From the NCBI GenBank assembly GCA_900471515.1, contig UCFC01000015.1:186001-250000 (forward strand): a DNA stretch of 64,000 bases, read 5' to 3'. Below, one piece after another: positions 1 through 8,517 of this stretch (the stretch's first letter is position 1; each line of letters begins with the position of its first letter). Both the position numbers and the translations under genes were made by a program. Source of the DNA: Hyphomicrobiales bacterium. GTDB lineage: Bacteria; Pseudomonadota; Alphaproteobacteria; Rhizobiales; Rhizobiaceae. Below the pieces are notes generated by a model. That model did not search any database. It saw nothing but the letters and a program-made list of their open reading frames with translations, and was not told where the DNA came from.

Positions 1-27
1 AAATGGGCCATCGACGAAGCAGCATGA
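1..27 (+). CDS. fliF: C-terminal end of probable FliF (MS-ring protein), partial
   Basis: Only the last eight codons (KWAIDEAA) and a TGA stop are inside the window. They read directly into a strong terminator. The FliF assignment rests on context: in S. meliloti fliF lies immediately upstream of visN-visR, and FliF proteins end in a short, Trp-containing acidic tail that binds FliG. Nothing else of the gene is visible, so the name is an inference from position. Confidence 0.5.
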   Translation, partial: KWAIDEAA

Positions 28-29
28 TG

Positions 30-55
30 AAAAGGCCGGGAAACCGGCCTTTTTT
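30..55 (+). terminator. Intrinsic terminator after fliF
   Basis: A 10-bp stem (arms 30-39 and 44-53, with AAGGCCGG and CCGGCCTT at its core) closes a GAAA tetraloop and runs into a T tract. It starts 3 nt after the stop codon at 25-27, so it separates the upstream gene from visN. Confidence 0.9.
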
Positions 56-629
56 CATTTCAGCTGTGGAAAGGTCCGCCGGTAACGGCAACGTTACCCG
101 CACGCATTGCCGGTTCGCAAGCAGGCCGATTGCGCCATTGCACAGAATGCCGATGTAGAAGTCGCAGGGTGGCGGAATGGCGCCACTCGAACGAGGCTCA
201 AGCCCTGCATAAGGCGAAAGGCCCAAGTATGTCTCCAGTAAAACAGCAGAGCGTTGCTTTCAGGCGTCTGAAATTTGCTTTCGCCGGGCATTCGGTTGCG
301 GCGATTCCCTTCCGGGAACTGTGATAATTACGTCATTCGCATCGATAATTCCGCTCGCCGTCACTCGCGCATAAGGCGAGGAACATTGCGGCCAGGGCCA
401 GAATCATCCTAGCTTCATATATCTTCGCGAGAGTGGAGTGGTGATCGAATCACCGCATGGAAGGCCGCAAAAGTAAATCCCCAGAAGTCGGAGATGGTGA
501 TTTGCGATGGTTGGCTTACCCTTAAGTGATTCGGAGTGGGATTCGCGTGGGGCATGTGTTTGAATCCCTTTCACAAAAACAGAACTTTTTTGCGGGAATC
601 GACAGTTTCTCAGCCGCAGGTCACTGCCA
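56..629 (+). promoter_or_regulatory. Long non-coding leader/promoter region of visNR
   Basis: About 570 bases without a convincing gene; short frames in both directions have no recognisable product. The region must hold the visN promoter. I see no clear sigma-54, CtrA or LuxR-type site in it. Its length, in an otherwise tightly packed cluster, fits a regulated promoter for the master regulator, but no specific site can be supported. Confidence 0.5.
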
Positions 630-1376
630 ATGGATATGGACATATTTCAGGCGAATAAAGGCGAGAAGCAGATGGCGAACTTCGTCGGCGCCAATGTACC
701 GGATCTTCTGCCGCGCGATGAACTGATCGATCGCCTTCGCGTCATTGCCGAAACCGGCAAATTGCAGGCCGGCCTGCGGGCGCTGACCGAATATGTCGGC
801 GCCATGCACTATCTGATGGCGCGCTGCGACCTGATCCAGGAAAGCGGCCTGGACTTCATCGTCTCGTCCGACTGGCCTTTCGATCTGGTGAAGGACGTCG
901 CCAACGACCTGGTTGCCGGTTACGCGCGTTCGACCGAATTCGAGAAGTGCATGCAGGTGCTGCAGCCGGGCTTCGCGCTCCTGCCCGAAGGCGCCGAACT
1001 GCCCTACGGTGCGAGCCGGCAATATTGCTCGCTGACCTTCAATGTCGGTCGCTCTCGTCTGGCGCTGATGTTCCTGTTCAGGGAAGGCTTCGTGCTTTCG
1101 CCGGAACGCCTTCGCGACGTCGGCCTGCTTGCCGGCTATTTCGCAAGTTTCCTTCGCTGCGGCGGCACGAAGGTCGATCGCGATTTCGAACTGACGGATC
1201 GCGAGCTGGAATGCCTCTTCTGGATCGCCGAAGGCAAGACGAGCGACGAGATCGCCATGATCCTCGGCATCTCCCGCAATACGATCAACAACTACATCAC
1301 CAGCGTGATGCGCAAGACAGCAACGAAGACGCGTTCCGAAGCGATAGCCTTCGCCGTTCGCAACAATCTCGTCTGA
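630..1376 (+). CDS. visN: VisN, LuxR-family master activator of motility
   Basis: The 248-residue protein has an N-terminal autoinducer-binding-like region (about 30-180) and a C-terminal LuxR/FixJ helix-turn-helix (about 187-248, with LTDRELECLFWIAEGKTS followed by NTINNYI). In rhizobia VisN and VisR act together at the top of the flagellar cascade and activate rem. It lies 8 nt upstream of visR in a two-gene unit. The start is uncertain: ATG 630 has a weak ribosome site, while ATG 672 (MANFVGANV) follows AAGGCGAG and would give 234 residues. The paralogous neighbour and the position next to flagellar genes make the call firm. Confidence 0.93.
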   Translation: MDMDIFQANKGEKQMANFVGANVPDLLPRDELIDRLRVIAETGKLQAGLRALTEYVGAMHYLMARCDLIQESGLDFIVSSDWPFDLVKDVANDLVAGYARSTEFEKCMQVLQPGFALLPEGAELPYGASRQYCSLTFNVGRSRLALMFLFREGFVLSPERLRDVGLLAGYFASFLRCGGTKVDRDFELTDRELECLFWIAEGKTSDEIAMILGISRNTINNYITSVMRKTATKTRSEAIAFAVRNNLV

Positions 1377-1384
1377 GAGGAATC

Positions 1385-2131
1385 ATGGGGCACCAACCAG
1401 GCAGGGCCATAGGCAATACGGACCAGATGCGGATGGTCCGTGTGAACAGGATTTCCAGCCGGTCTGACCTTTTCCCGCGCCTGATTGCCATGCAGAAGCT
1501 TGCCGATGCGCAAGGCTTCGCCGTCTTCCGGGTCAGCGGCTCCGGCGTGCCGGCAAAACAGCGCCTGATCTGCGAGCTGGAGAACTGGGGTCCCTCGAAT
1601 GCCGGTTTCGGCAAAGCCTTCGTCGATGCCTATGGCGAGGCCCTGCTCGACCACATCGACCGCTCCCTGCTGCCTTTGTTCTGGGCCGGCAGCCATGATC
1701 GCGCGGCTCCGGGTCCTGCCGATTTCTCGCCTTTCATGGTCAGGCTGAGGGACGGCGTGGTGCCTTTCTCGGGTCTTGCCTTCCCGGTGCGCCTCGGCGC
1801 CATCGGCAACGGCTTCGTGCTCTTCACCGGCGACGATCTCGATCCGCAGAGCGATACGATCATCGAGCTGCACGGCCGCTGCTGCAATGTCATGATGGAC
1901 CTTCTGTCGCTGGACGAACGGCGTGCGGCGGCGACCGAAGCGCTGAGCGAGCGGGAGATCGCCTGCCTTCAGCTTGCCGGCGACGGCCGTATCAGCGAAG
2001 AAATCGCCGACAAGCTCGGCCTGTCCGTTCATACGGTGAACGCCTATCTCGGCTCGGCGACCATCAAGCTCGATTCGGTCAACCGAATCCAGGCGATCGC
2101 CAAGGCGATTCGCCTCGGCTACATCAGCTAG
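1385..2131 (+). CDS. visR: VisR, LuxR-family partner of VisN
   Basis: The 248-residue protein has a C-terminal LuxR-type helix-turn-helix (about 187-248, LSEREIACLQLAGDGRISEE then HTVNAYL) and an N-terminal sensor-like region. I chose ATG 1385 because GAGAGGA lies just upstream and it is 8 nt after the visN stop; the frame stays open far upstream but only over visN. VisN and VisR are described in S. meliloti as acting jointly, probably as a heterodimer. The ligand, if any, is not evident from sequence. Confidence 0.93.
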   Translation: MGHQPGRAIGNTDQMRMVRVNRISSRSDLFPRLIAMQKLADAQGFAVFRVSGSGVPAKQRLICELENWGPSNAGFGKAFVDAYGEALLDHIDRSLLPLFWAGSHDRAAPGPADFSPFMVRLRDGVVPFSGLAFPVRLGAIGNGFVLFTGDDLDPQSDTIIELHGRCCNVMMDLLSLDERRAAATEALSEREIACLQLAGDGRISEEIADKLGLSVHTVNAYLGSATIKLDSVNRIQAIAKAIRLGYIS

Positions 2132-2231
2132 AACAATCCCGGCGAAAGCGGGCCGCGGTTTGCGCCCGGAATTGTGTGAAGGCCGCAGCGTCTCCTGTAT
2201 CGAGGAAGGCGGAAGGGCTCTGAAAACGGCA

Positions 2232-2258
2232 AGGCCCGGCGCCTTGCGGGCCGGGCCT
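2232..2258. terminator. Hairpin between convergent visR and the flhB operon
   Basis: AGGCCCGG (2232-2239) pairs with CCGGGCCT (2251-2258). The hairpin lies between the visR stop and the stop of the convergent minus-strand gene. There is no strong T run on either side, so it is a probable rather than certain bidirectional terminator. Confidence 0.55.
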
Positions 2259-2281
2259 GACAATCCGCAGCGAAAAATGCT

Positions 2282-2722
2282 TCAGCTGGCGAGCGCCTGG
2301 GGCCTGGCCACGATATAGCGCGCGTCGCGCAGGCTTCTTTCCAGGAAAGCGGTGTTTACGTCCGGATTGCTGGAGGCGTTCTGGAAGGAAATATGATTGA
2401 TCTCGATGCCGGCATGGTCTTCGGCCAGCGTCAATTGCGCATAGACGGTCACGCCGCGCGGCTTGATTTCAAGATCGAGCACAACTTCGGGCTTGCCACC
2501 CCATTCCAGCGTATAACTTCCCCCCAGGCCGAAGTTGACAGTACCGGGGTGGAAAAACAGTTCCGCCGCGGAAGCGACGAGATCGGCGAGATTGCCGTAA
2601 TACTCGAAACGCAGCAGAGAAATGAGATCGGATGCGTCCAGAAGCCTGAGCTCGGTTGCGACCGGGCTGATCGCTTCTGCAAGGATTTTTTCACGCTGGG
2701 CAGAGTAGGGGCATTTTTTCAT
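2282..2722 (-). CDS. Conserved hypothetical protein downstream of flhB
   Basis: A 146-residue soluble protein with no signal peptide, membrane segment or motif that I recognise. Its ATG is 5 nt after the flhB stop, so it is almost certainly co-transcribed as the last gene of the motA-fliM-fliN-fliG-flhB unit. I recall a hypothetical gene at this place in S. meliloti, which suggests a conserved motility-linked role. The middle of the protein (about 50-110) is rich in beta-forming residues (FGLGGSYTLEW, VVLDLEIK). The function is unknown. Confidence 0.8.
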   Translation of the reverse strand: MKKCPYSAQREKILAEAISPVATELRLLDASDLISLLRFEYYGNLADLVASAAELFFHPGTVNFGLGGSYTLEWGGKPEVVLDLEIKPRGVTVYAQLTLAEDHAGIEINHISFQNASSNPDVNTAFLERSLRDARYIVARPQALAS

Positions 2723-2727
2723 TCGAC

Positions 2728-3807
2728 TTATCTTACCCGTTTGTTCTTGGCCTCCGCGGCGTAAACCCGATGAATGAGTTCCGCGACGGCCTTATAGAAG
2801 ACTGACGGTATGACACTATCCACCGAGACTTGCGCAAACATGGAGCGCGCGAGAGGCGGATCCTCGAACACGGGGATGTTGTTCTCTTCGGCGATCTCTC
2901 TGATTTTCAACGCAATCAGGTCCTGCCCCTTGGCAAGCACGACCGGCGCGTCGTTTTCCTCGCGCACGTAGCGCAGCGCCACGGCATAGTGAGTCGGGTT
3001 GGCGATGACGAGGGTGGCGCGCTGGACGCTGGCGATCATGCGCCGGCGGGCGCGGTCGCGCATGACGGAGCGCTGCCTGCTCTTGACGAAGGGGTCGCCC
3101 TGCGACTGCTTGTTTTCTTCCTTCACCTCGTGCTTCGTCATCTTCAGTTCGGTGAACCAGTGATAGCGCGTCCAGAAGACGTCGGCGATGGCGACGATAG
3201 CGGTGGCGATCAGCATGACGATGATGATTTTGCGCATCGCCGTCATCATGCGCACCATGATCGTCTGCGGATCGGAGAACATCGCGTCGATCGAGCCGAA
3301 ATATTCGCTTCTGAGCACGAAGAAGAGAATCACCCCGACGACGACGACCTTGAACAGCGATTTGCCGAATTCGACGAGGCCCTGAAGGCTGAAGAGCCGC
3401 GACCATCCCTTGATCGGCGAAATACGCGACGCCTGCGGACGGATGCGTTCGAGCACCGGCGTCGGCAGGTTCTGAAAGACCGACGAGGCGATGCCAAAGA
3501 CCATGAACATGATGAAGGCGGGGGCGAGAAGCGCGGCCACCGCCCAGCCGAGCTTGGCAAAGAGCGAGATGACGTCAGGCCCGGTCTCGATTTTCCACTG
3601 GTCCGGCTGCTCGAAGACGTCGCGCAGGGTCTCGGCCATGTGTGACGTTGCGCTGGGCAGGAAGAAGACGAGGTAGACGAAGGTCGCCAGAATCGTCGCG
3701 AAGATGGAGATTTCGCGCGAGTGGGGGGTATTCCCTTTTTCGGCAGCATCAGACCGCTTTTTCGCGGTAGGGGCTTCTGTTTTGCTGTCCTTGTCTTCAT
3801 CGGCCAA
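2728..3807 (-). CDS. flhB: FlhB, flagellar type III export gate and substrate-specificity switch
   Basis: A 359-residue inner-membrane component of the flagellar export apparatus. About four membrane segments lie in residues 35-210, followed by a cytoplasmic domain. The autocleavage motif NPTH is at 270-273 ([12 protein letters not shown]). FlhB switches export from hook to filament substrates together with FliK. The N-terminus shows the usual charged DKTEAPT-like stretch. It is transcribed on the minus strand after fliG, but a terminator-like hairpin lies between the two genes. The length is normal for the family. Confidence 0.97.
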   Translation of the reverse strand: MADEDKDSKTEAPTAKKRSDAAEKGNTPHSREISIFATILATFVYLVFFLPSATSHMAETLRDVFEQPDQWKIETGPDVISLFAKLGWAVAALLAPAFIMFMVFGIASSVFQNLPTPVLERIRPQASRISPIKGWSRLFSLQGLVEFGKSLFKVVVVGVILFFVLRSEYFGSIDAMFSDPQTIMVRMMTAMRKIIIVMLIATAIVAIADVFWTRYHWFTELKMTKHEVKEENKQSQGDPFVKSRQRSVMRDRARRRMIASVQRATLVIANPTHYAVALRYVREENDAPVVLAKGQDLIALKIREIAEENNIPVFEDPPLARSMFAQVSVDSVIPSVFYKAVAELIHRVYAAEAKNKRVR

Positions 3808-3825
3808 ATGCGTGGCCCTCCGTCA

Positions 3826-3855
3826 AAGAAAAAGGCCGCTGCTGCAGCGCGGCCT
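3826..3855 (-). terminator. Terminator-like hairpin between fliG and flhB
   Basis: AGGCCGC (3833-3839) pairs with GCGGCCT (3849-3855). Read on the minus strand, the stem is followed by a T-rich tract (A-rich 3826-3834 on the plus strand). It lies in the 131-nt gap downstream of fliG and 18 nt before the flhB start, so it could attenuate read-through into flhB. Confidence 0.75.
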
Positions 3856-3938
3856 GTTTCCAAGAACGGTAGACGTGTGCGCAGTGCCGATCAACCGCTG
3901 CCTTGAGGGTCAGCCGAATTGTCAACAGCTGCGACGGC

Positions 3939-4976
3939 TCAGGCGGCCGCCGGGCCGCCTTCCTTTTCCTTGAGTTCGATCTGGCCGCCATTGGCCAGGC
4001 GAATCGCTTCCTGCGCGACGGCGCGGCGCGCAATCGCGATCTCGCGCGGGTTGACGCCAGCCATGCCGCTCTGCAGATCCGATTCGATCATGCGGCGCTG
4101 GCGCGGGCTGATGGAGGAAAGGACCGCTTCGCGGATTTCGGCCGATGCGCCGCGCAGCGCGACGGTAAGAACGTCGGCCGAAATGTCGTTGAGCAGCATG
4201 ACGCGGCTGCGCTGCGGCATGAACATGATATCCTCGAAGAGGAAGATCTTCGGACGCACCTTGTTGACCGCTTCGCGGCTGATCGATTCGAGCGAGGTCA
4301 GCAGTGTGTCGACCTGCGGCTTGTCCATTTCGTTCATCAGGTCTGCGACCTTGGTCGAGCCCGATGCGTTGCGTTCCGCGTCGATCTCGGCAAGCAGCGT
4401 CATCACCTGGTTTTCGATGATCTGTGCGGCCTTCGGGCTGACGCCCTTCATATTGACCGTACGGTTCATGATATCGGCGCGGCGGTTGTCGGGAAGCTGC
4501 AGCAGCACCTTCGCACCGAAGGAGGAAGGCATCATGGACAGGATATAGGCGACGGTCTGCGGATGTTCGCGCAGCAGGAACTGGGCGACGAAAGCCGGTT
4601 CGGCCTCGGCCAGACGGTCCCAGATGGATGTCTCGTAGGCCTGGAAGGCGGTGCGGCGGCCAAGCAGGCTGTCGACTTCGTCAGGCGTCAGGCCTTCTTC
4701 AAGGATGGCCTCGATCGCCTTGGCGTTGTCCATCAGACCCGCGCCTTCGGTGAAGAGATCTTCGAATTCGCCGACGAGCTGCAGCAGCTCGTCCGGCGGG
4801 ATGGCGCGAAGCGCCTGGGCGGATGCGATAATGGTCTGCAACTCGGCCTGCGTGAAATATTTCAGCAATCGGCCGGCGACGCCCTTTCCCATAGCGAGAA
4901 GAACAGCCGCCGCCTTTTCAGCCTGGGTCAACGGTTTCCCGGCAAGTGCGCCGCCGAAATCGTCAAAGTCCATCAT
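3939..4976 (-). CDS. fliG: FliG, flagellar motor switch (C-ring) protein
   Basis: The 345-residue protein shows the FliG three-part layout. The N-terminal part binds FliF, the middle domain has the EHPQT motif (137-141, REHPQTVAYIL), and the C-terminal torque-generating part contains charged helices (about 235-320) that face MotA. FliG transmits stator force to the C-ring. The ATG is preceded by a GAGAGG-type ribosome site, and a second Met follows directly. It is downstream of fliN by 28 nt in the minus-strand operon. Confidence 0.97.
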   Translation of the reverse strand: MMDFDDFGGALAGKPLTQAEKAAAVLLAMGKGVAGRLLKYFTQAELQTIIASAQALRAIPPDELLQLVGEFEDLFTEGAGLMDNAKAIEAILEEGLTPDEVDSLLGRRTAFQAYETSIWDRLAEAEPAFVAQFLLREHPQTVAYILSMMPSSFGAKVLLQLPDNRRADIMNRTVNMKGVSPKAAQIIENQVMTLLAEIDAERNASGSTKVADLMNEMDKPQVDTLLTSLESISREAVNKVRPKIFLFEDIMFMPQRSRVMLLNDISADVLTVALRGASAEIREAVLSSISPRQRRMIESDLQSGMAGVNPREIAIARRAVAQEAIRLANGGQIELKEKEGGPAAA

Positions 4977-5004
4977 GGTCTAACCTCTCCGTCCCACACA
5001 GGGA

Positions 5005-5631
5005 TCAGGCTTTTTTCGTGCTCAAAACTTCTATCAGTTTTACACCGAATCGCGTGTCGTCATTATCAAGGACCGTAATCTCGCCGCGTGCAATCTTGCG
5101 GCCGTTCACCATTATTTCGACCGGCTCGCCGATCTTCTTGTCGAGCGCGATGGTGGCGCCCTCGGTGAGGTTCATCAGCCCGGAAACCTGCATGCGGCTC
5201 GTTCCGAGCATGATCTGGACATCGATAGGAATATCCATGATCAGGTCGAAGTTCGAGTTCAGCGCGCTGCCGAGCGGTGCCGGGGCGGACTGGAAGGCGT
5301 TGCCGCCGAAGCTCGGCGCGGCGCTCGGGCTGGCAGCGCTCGCGGCCGCCATGCCCGCAGCATTGCCACCGAAATCGCCGCCGCCGAAATCGCTGCCTGC
5401 GAAATCGGCGCCGCCGAAGGACGTTTCGCCGGCATCGCCGCCGAACGGCGAAAGGTCCGTTCCTGCTGCGAAAGCATCGGTCTGGAAGTCGCCGCCGAAC
5501 TGCGAAAGGTCGCTGTCCGAATCCTTCTTCAGCACGCCGCGCAGATCGTCGATCGCCTGATCCAGATCGGCTTCGCTGCCCGGCATGTCCAGGGAGAGGT
5601 CACTGTTCTGCTGTGTCTTCTTCGTAGCCAT
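5005..5631 (-). CDS. fliN: FliN, C-ring switch protein with a long low-complexity N-terminus
   Basis: The C-terminal about 80 residues (125-205) form a SpoA (surface presentation of antigens) domain, with [16 protein letters not shown] and the characteristic [18 protein letters not shown]. This is the part that assembles with FliM in the C-ring. The preceding about 120 residues are unusual: many FGGD/FGGG-type repeats and an Ala/Ser/Pro stretch, making the protein about 208 residues against roughly 137 in E. coli. Extended N-termini are known in alphaproteobacterial FliN. It sits between fliM and fliG. Confidence 0.95.
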   Translation of the reverse strand: MATKKTQQNSDLSLDMPGSEADLDQAIDDLRGVLKKDSDSDLSQFGGDFQTDAFAAGTDLSPFGGDAGETSFGGADFAGSDFGGGDFGGNAAGMAAASAASPSAAPSFGGNAFQSAPAPLGSALNSNFDLIMDIPIDVQIMLGTSRMQVSGLMNLTEGATIALDKKIGEPVEIMVNGRKIARGEITVLDNDDTRFGVKLIEVLSTKKA

Positions 5632-5697
5632 GAAATCACTATTCCAGTTGAAACTTGCCTCAAACTGCCTTTGCGGCCGTGAAAGCGAGAGAACCGA

Positions 5698-6645
5698 TTA
5701 ATTCATTAAGTGCCGGATCAGCTCATCATCCGAATTCATGGTGTCTTTCACGCGCACCATGTAGTTGTCGCCTGAACGCCCGAACTCGCACACATACAAT
5801 TCCCGGCTGTTGGCGCTGACTTCGACGCGCACGTCGCCGCTGTCGCGGAAGGGAATGACGTCGCCGGCCATCAGTTTGGAAATCGTCCTGAGCGTCAGGT
5901 CCTGCAGGCGGATCTTCGCTTCGAGCGTTACCTGCGAGCGGCGAACCTGGTCGCCGATCTGCTCCGTCCATTCCGGCGATTTGGCCGGCTGCTTCTTCGG
6001 CTTCGGCGGAGAAACCTTGGTCTTGAGCAGTGCCGCCTGGGGAACGATCAGGCAGAATTCGGAAACGATGCCGGCAAGCGTGATCGACATGTTGATCGCG
6101 GCCGCGAACTCGTCCGGACGGTCTTCCGGCGGACGGATGCGTGCCTCGAGTGCGAAGGGGGCCGACAGGCTGGGCTCGAAACCGCCTGGCGCGTTGACGG
6201 CCGAGCGAAGCACCTTGGAAATCTTGTCGAACACCATGCTGGCGAGATCGAGCTCGATAACGGAGAGAAGCCGGTCGGCCGGCTCCTCGATCGTATCGGC
6301 GGTCGCGCCAAGCAGATGTTCCATCAGCGCGATGATGAAACCGTTGCCGCAGCCGATCGTGATGTTCTGGGACCAGTTGCGCAGCGTCGCGTCGACCAGC
6401 GTCATGTTGGTGCTGAGATCGTCGACCAGATGATTCTTGTAGCCGATCTCGCAGCCGAGATAGCCGACCGTCACGTCGAGGCCGGTTTCGCTCTTCAGGA
6501 CATCGGGAAGGAATTCGCTGTAGATATCGCCGAAGGAGCTGCAGAGCTTGGCAACCCTGCCCTTGTCGCCCAGACCGCCGGTCAGTTTGGCAAGAAGGAC
6601 GGGATCCATTGTCTGGTTGTCATGCGAAGCATTGCTCATAGTCAT
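5698..6645 (-). CDS. fliM: FliM, flagellar motor switch protein
   Basis: A 315-residue FliM homologue. The middle domain carries a GCGNGFIIALMEHLLG stretch in place of the usual GGxG motif, and the C-terminus (about 225-310) is a SpoA domain that pairs with FliN. The CheY-binding N-terminal motif (LSQxEIDALL in enterics) is not recognisable; the protein begins with MTMSNASHDN and then DPVLLAKLTGGLG. The start codon directly abuts the motA stop at 6646, implying translational coupling. It is a divergent rhizobial form, but the order motA-fliM-fliN-fliG supports it. Confidence 0.93.
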   Translation of the reverse strand: MTMSNASHDNQTMDPVLLAKLTGGLGDKGRVAKLCSSFGDIYSEFLPDVLKSETGLDVTVGYLGCEIGYKNHLVDDLSTNMTLVDATLRNWSQNITIGCGNGFIIALMEHLLGATADTIEEPADRLLSVIELDLASMVFDKISKVLRSAVNAPGGFEPSLSAPFALEARIRPPEDRPDEFAAAINMSITLAGIVSEFCLIVPQAALLKTKVSPPKPKKQPAKSPEWTEQIGDQVRRSQVTLEAKIRLQDLTLRTISKLMAGDVIPFRDSGDVRVEVSANSRELYVCEFGRSGDNYMVRVKDTMNSDDELIRHLMN

Positions 6646-7518
6646 TTAAGCTGCCTTGTTTTCGCCACCTGGGTTCATCATTTCCTGTTCCACTGCGTCG
6701 ATCGACGGGCGTTCATAGGCCGAGATCGTCTTGCGGCCGTATTCGAGGGCGACCTGCGGCACCGAGCCGTTCATGTAGGCAAGCAGGGTCTGCTTGACGA
6801 CGACGTAGAGGCGGTGCTGCTTGGAGCGGACGACCTTGATCTGCGAGACGAGCGGCGAGCAGACGCAGTAGGAAAGCAGAATGCCGAGGAATGTGCCGAC
6901 GAGGGCCGAGCCGATGAGATGGCCGAGCACTTCCGGCGAGTCGTTGATGTGCGCCATGGCCTTGATGACGCCGAGAACCGCCGCGACGATACCGATGGCG
7001 GGGAACGAATCACCCATGATCTGGATCGCGTGGTAGGGCTTCATCTTGTCGTGCAGGATGGTGTTGATCTCTTCGTCCATCAGCGCCTCGATCTCGTGCG
7101 AGCGGGCGTTGCCGATGATGATGAGGCGCACGTAGTCGCAGATGAAAGCCGTCAGTTCCTTGTTCTTCAGAACCGTCGGAGCCTGCTGGAAGATCGTCGA
7201 TTCGGCCGGGTTGTCGATATGCGCTTCGATTTCGTTGCGCGATTTCGTACGCAGGTCGCGCATCAGCGAATAAAGCACGCCGAGCGTATCGAGGTAGTTG
7301 CGTTCCTTGGGAACCGAGTGCTTGAAGGCCTCGCCAAGCGCCTTGCCGGAGTCCTTTACCACCTTCATGGGGTTCGCCATGATGAAGCTGCCGATGCCGG
7401 CGCCGCCGATGATCAGGAATTCGAAGGGCTGAAAAAGAGCATCGACTTCGCCGCCCATCGCCATGAAGCTTCCGACGATACAGCCGCAGACAACTACAAA
7501 TCCGATAATAATATTCAT
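6646..7518 (-). CDS. motA: MotA, proton-channel stator subunit
   Basis: A 290-residue inner-membrane stator protein with membrane segments near the N-terminus (3-20, 33-50) and in the centre (about 170-215). The conserved [17 protein letters not shown] region carries the channel Pro. The cytoplasmic loop has charged residues that contact FliG. I chose ATG 7518 ([10 protein letters not shown]) because it gives the family's N-terminal membrane helix; upstream in-frame codons add a basic, non-conserved 42-residue extension. It is the first gene of the minus-strand motor-switch operon and is divergent from flgF. Its partner MotB is encoded at 24476. Confidence 0.96.
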   Translation of the reverse strand: MNIIIGFVVVCGCIVGSFMAMGGEVDALFQPFEFLIIGGAGIGSFIMANPMKVVKDSGKALGEAFKHSVPKERNYLDTLGVLYSLMRDLRTKSRNEIEAHIDNPAESTIFQQAPTVLKNKELTAFICDYVRLIIIGNARSHEIEALMDEEINTILHDKMKPYHAIQIMGDSFPAIGIVAAVLGVIKAMAHINDSPEVLGHLIGSALVGTFLGILLSYCVCSPLVSQIKVVRSKQHRLYVVVKQTLLAYMNGSVPQVALEYGRKTISAYERPSIDAVEQEMMNPGGENKAA

Positions 7519-7767
7519 CGTCAGCCCAATCTGAACGTTGCTTTTCTTTGCGACGGATAGGGTTTGTGCCTTGCGTGAGGCTGATGAAAGTGGCTTTTGC
7601 GAATTCATTTGCGCTGCCAGCTTCGCGCAAGGATTTGCCTTCACATTGAACGTGACGAGTGGGCCTATGCGCGCCCATGTCTGAGATGCCGCTCAGCGGA
7701 ACCCGTGGCCGAACGAAAAGGAGCCCGGTGTTTCGTTCCGTTCATTGCCAATGTGGAGCTTACCGAC
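7519..7767. promoter_or_regulatory. Divergent motA/flgF control region
   Basis: 249 bases between the start codons of motA (minus) and flgF (plus). It must contain promoters in both directions. GGAG at 7754-7757 is the flgF ribosome site. I see no confident sigma-54 or CtrA box. Confidence 0.5.
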
Positions 7768-8502
7768 ATGCAATCCGGTCTTTACGTTTCCCTGTCGTCG
7801 CAGATGGCCCTCGAAAAACGCCTGACGACAATCGCCGACAACATGGCCAACGTGAACACGACCGGCTTTCGCGGCACCGAGGTAAAGTTCGACGAGATGG
7901 TGGCCAACAACAAGAACAAGACGAACACCAGCGTCGCCTTCGTCTCCCAGGGCAATGACTATCTGGACGGCACGCACGGTGAATTGCAGCACACCGGCAA
8001 CATGCTCGATTTCGCCATCAAGGGCGATGCCTGGTTCTCCCTCGATACGCCCGCCGGCCGCGTCCTGACCAAGGACGGCCGTTTCACCATGCGCGAGACC
8101 GGCGAGCTTGTCTCCATCCGCGGCTATCCGGTTCTCGATGCGGGCGGCGCGCCGATCGTGCTCGACACCTCCGCCGGCGAACCGTCTGTCGGCACGGACG
8201 GCATCATCTATCAGAACGACCGCCAGGTCGGCTCGCTCGGCCTCTTCGAAGCCGATATCAGCAAGGGTTATCTGCGCTACGAAAACAGCGGCATCATGCC
8301 GACCGACCAGCCGCGCGCCGTCGTCGACCGCTTCGATATCGGCGTCGAGCAGGGTTATCTCGAAAATTCCAACGTCAACGCGATGCACGAGATGACGCAG
8401 CTGATCGAGGTAAACCGCGCCTTCGACAGCGTCTCCTCGCTGATGCGCGACAGCGAGGATTCGTTCAAGGAAGCGGTTCAGACGCTGGGCGGCAGCCGCT
8501 AG
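7768..8502 (+). CDS. flgF: FlgF, proximal rod protein
   Basis: A 244-residue rod protein of the FlgE/F/G family. It has the N-terminal flagellar rod signature (MALEKRLTTIADNMANVNTTG) and the paired C-terminal coiled-coil region (YLENSNVNAMHEMTQLIEVNRAFD). It forms part of the proximal rod that crosses the periplasm. ATG 7768 is chosen because GGAG lies 10 nt upstream and the rod motif begins at once; an in-frame extension upstream has no family resemblance. It begins the plus-strand basal-body operon, 15 nt before fliI. Confidence 0.95.
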   Translation: MQSGLYVSLSSQMALEKRLTTIADNMANVNTTGFRGTEVKFDEMVANNKNKTNTSVAFVSQGNDYLDGTHGELQHTGNMLDFAIKGDAWFSLDTPAGRVLTKDGRFTMRETGELVSIRGYPVLDAGGAPIVLDTSAGEPSVGTDGIIYQNDRQVGSLGLFEADISKGYLRYENSGIMPTDQPRAVVDRFDIGVEQGYLENSNVNAMHEMTQLIEVNRAFDSVSSLMRDSEDSFKEAVQTLGGSR

Positions 8503-8517
8503 GCAAGGGTGTGAACC

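Noticed and set aside
947..1384. Longer VisR starting inside visN
   Set aside because: The extension lies wholly over visN in another frame; ATG 1385 has a good ribosome site and gives normal LuxR size.
7597..7767. N-terminal extension of FlgF
   Set aside because: The added residues are Arg/Cys-rich and unlike any rod protein; ATG 7768 gives the canonical start.
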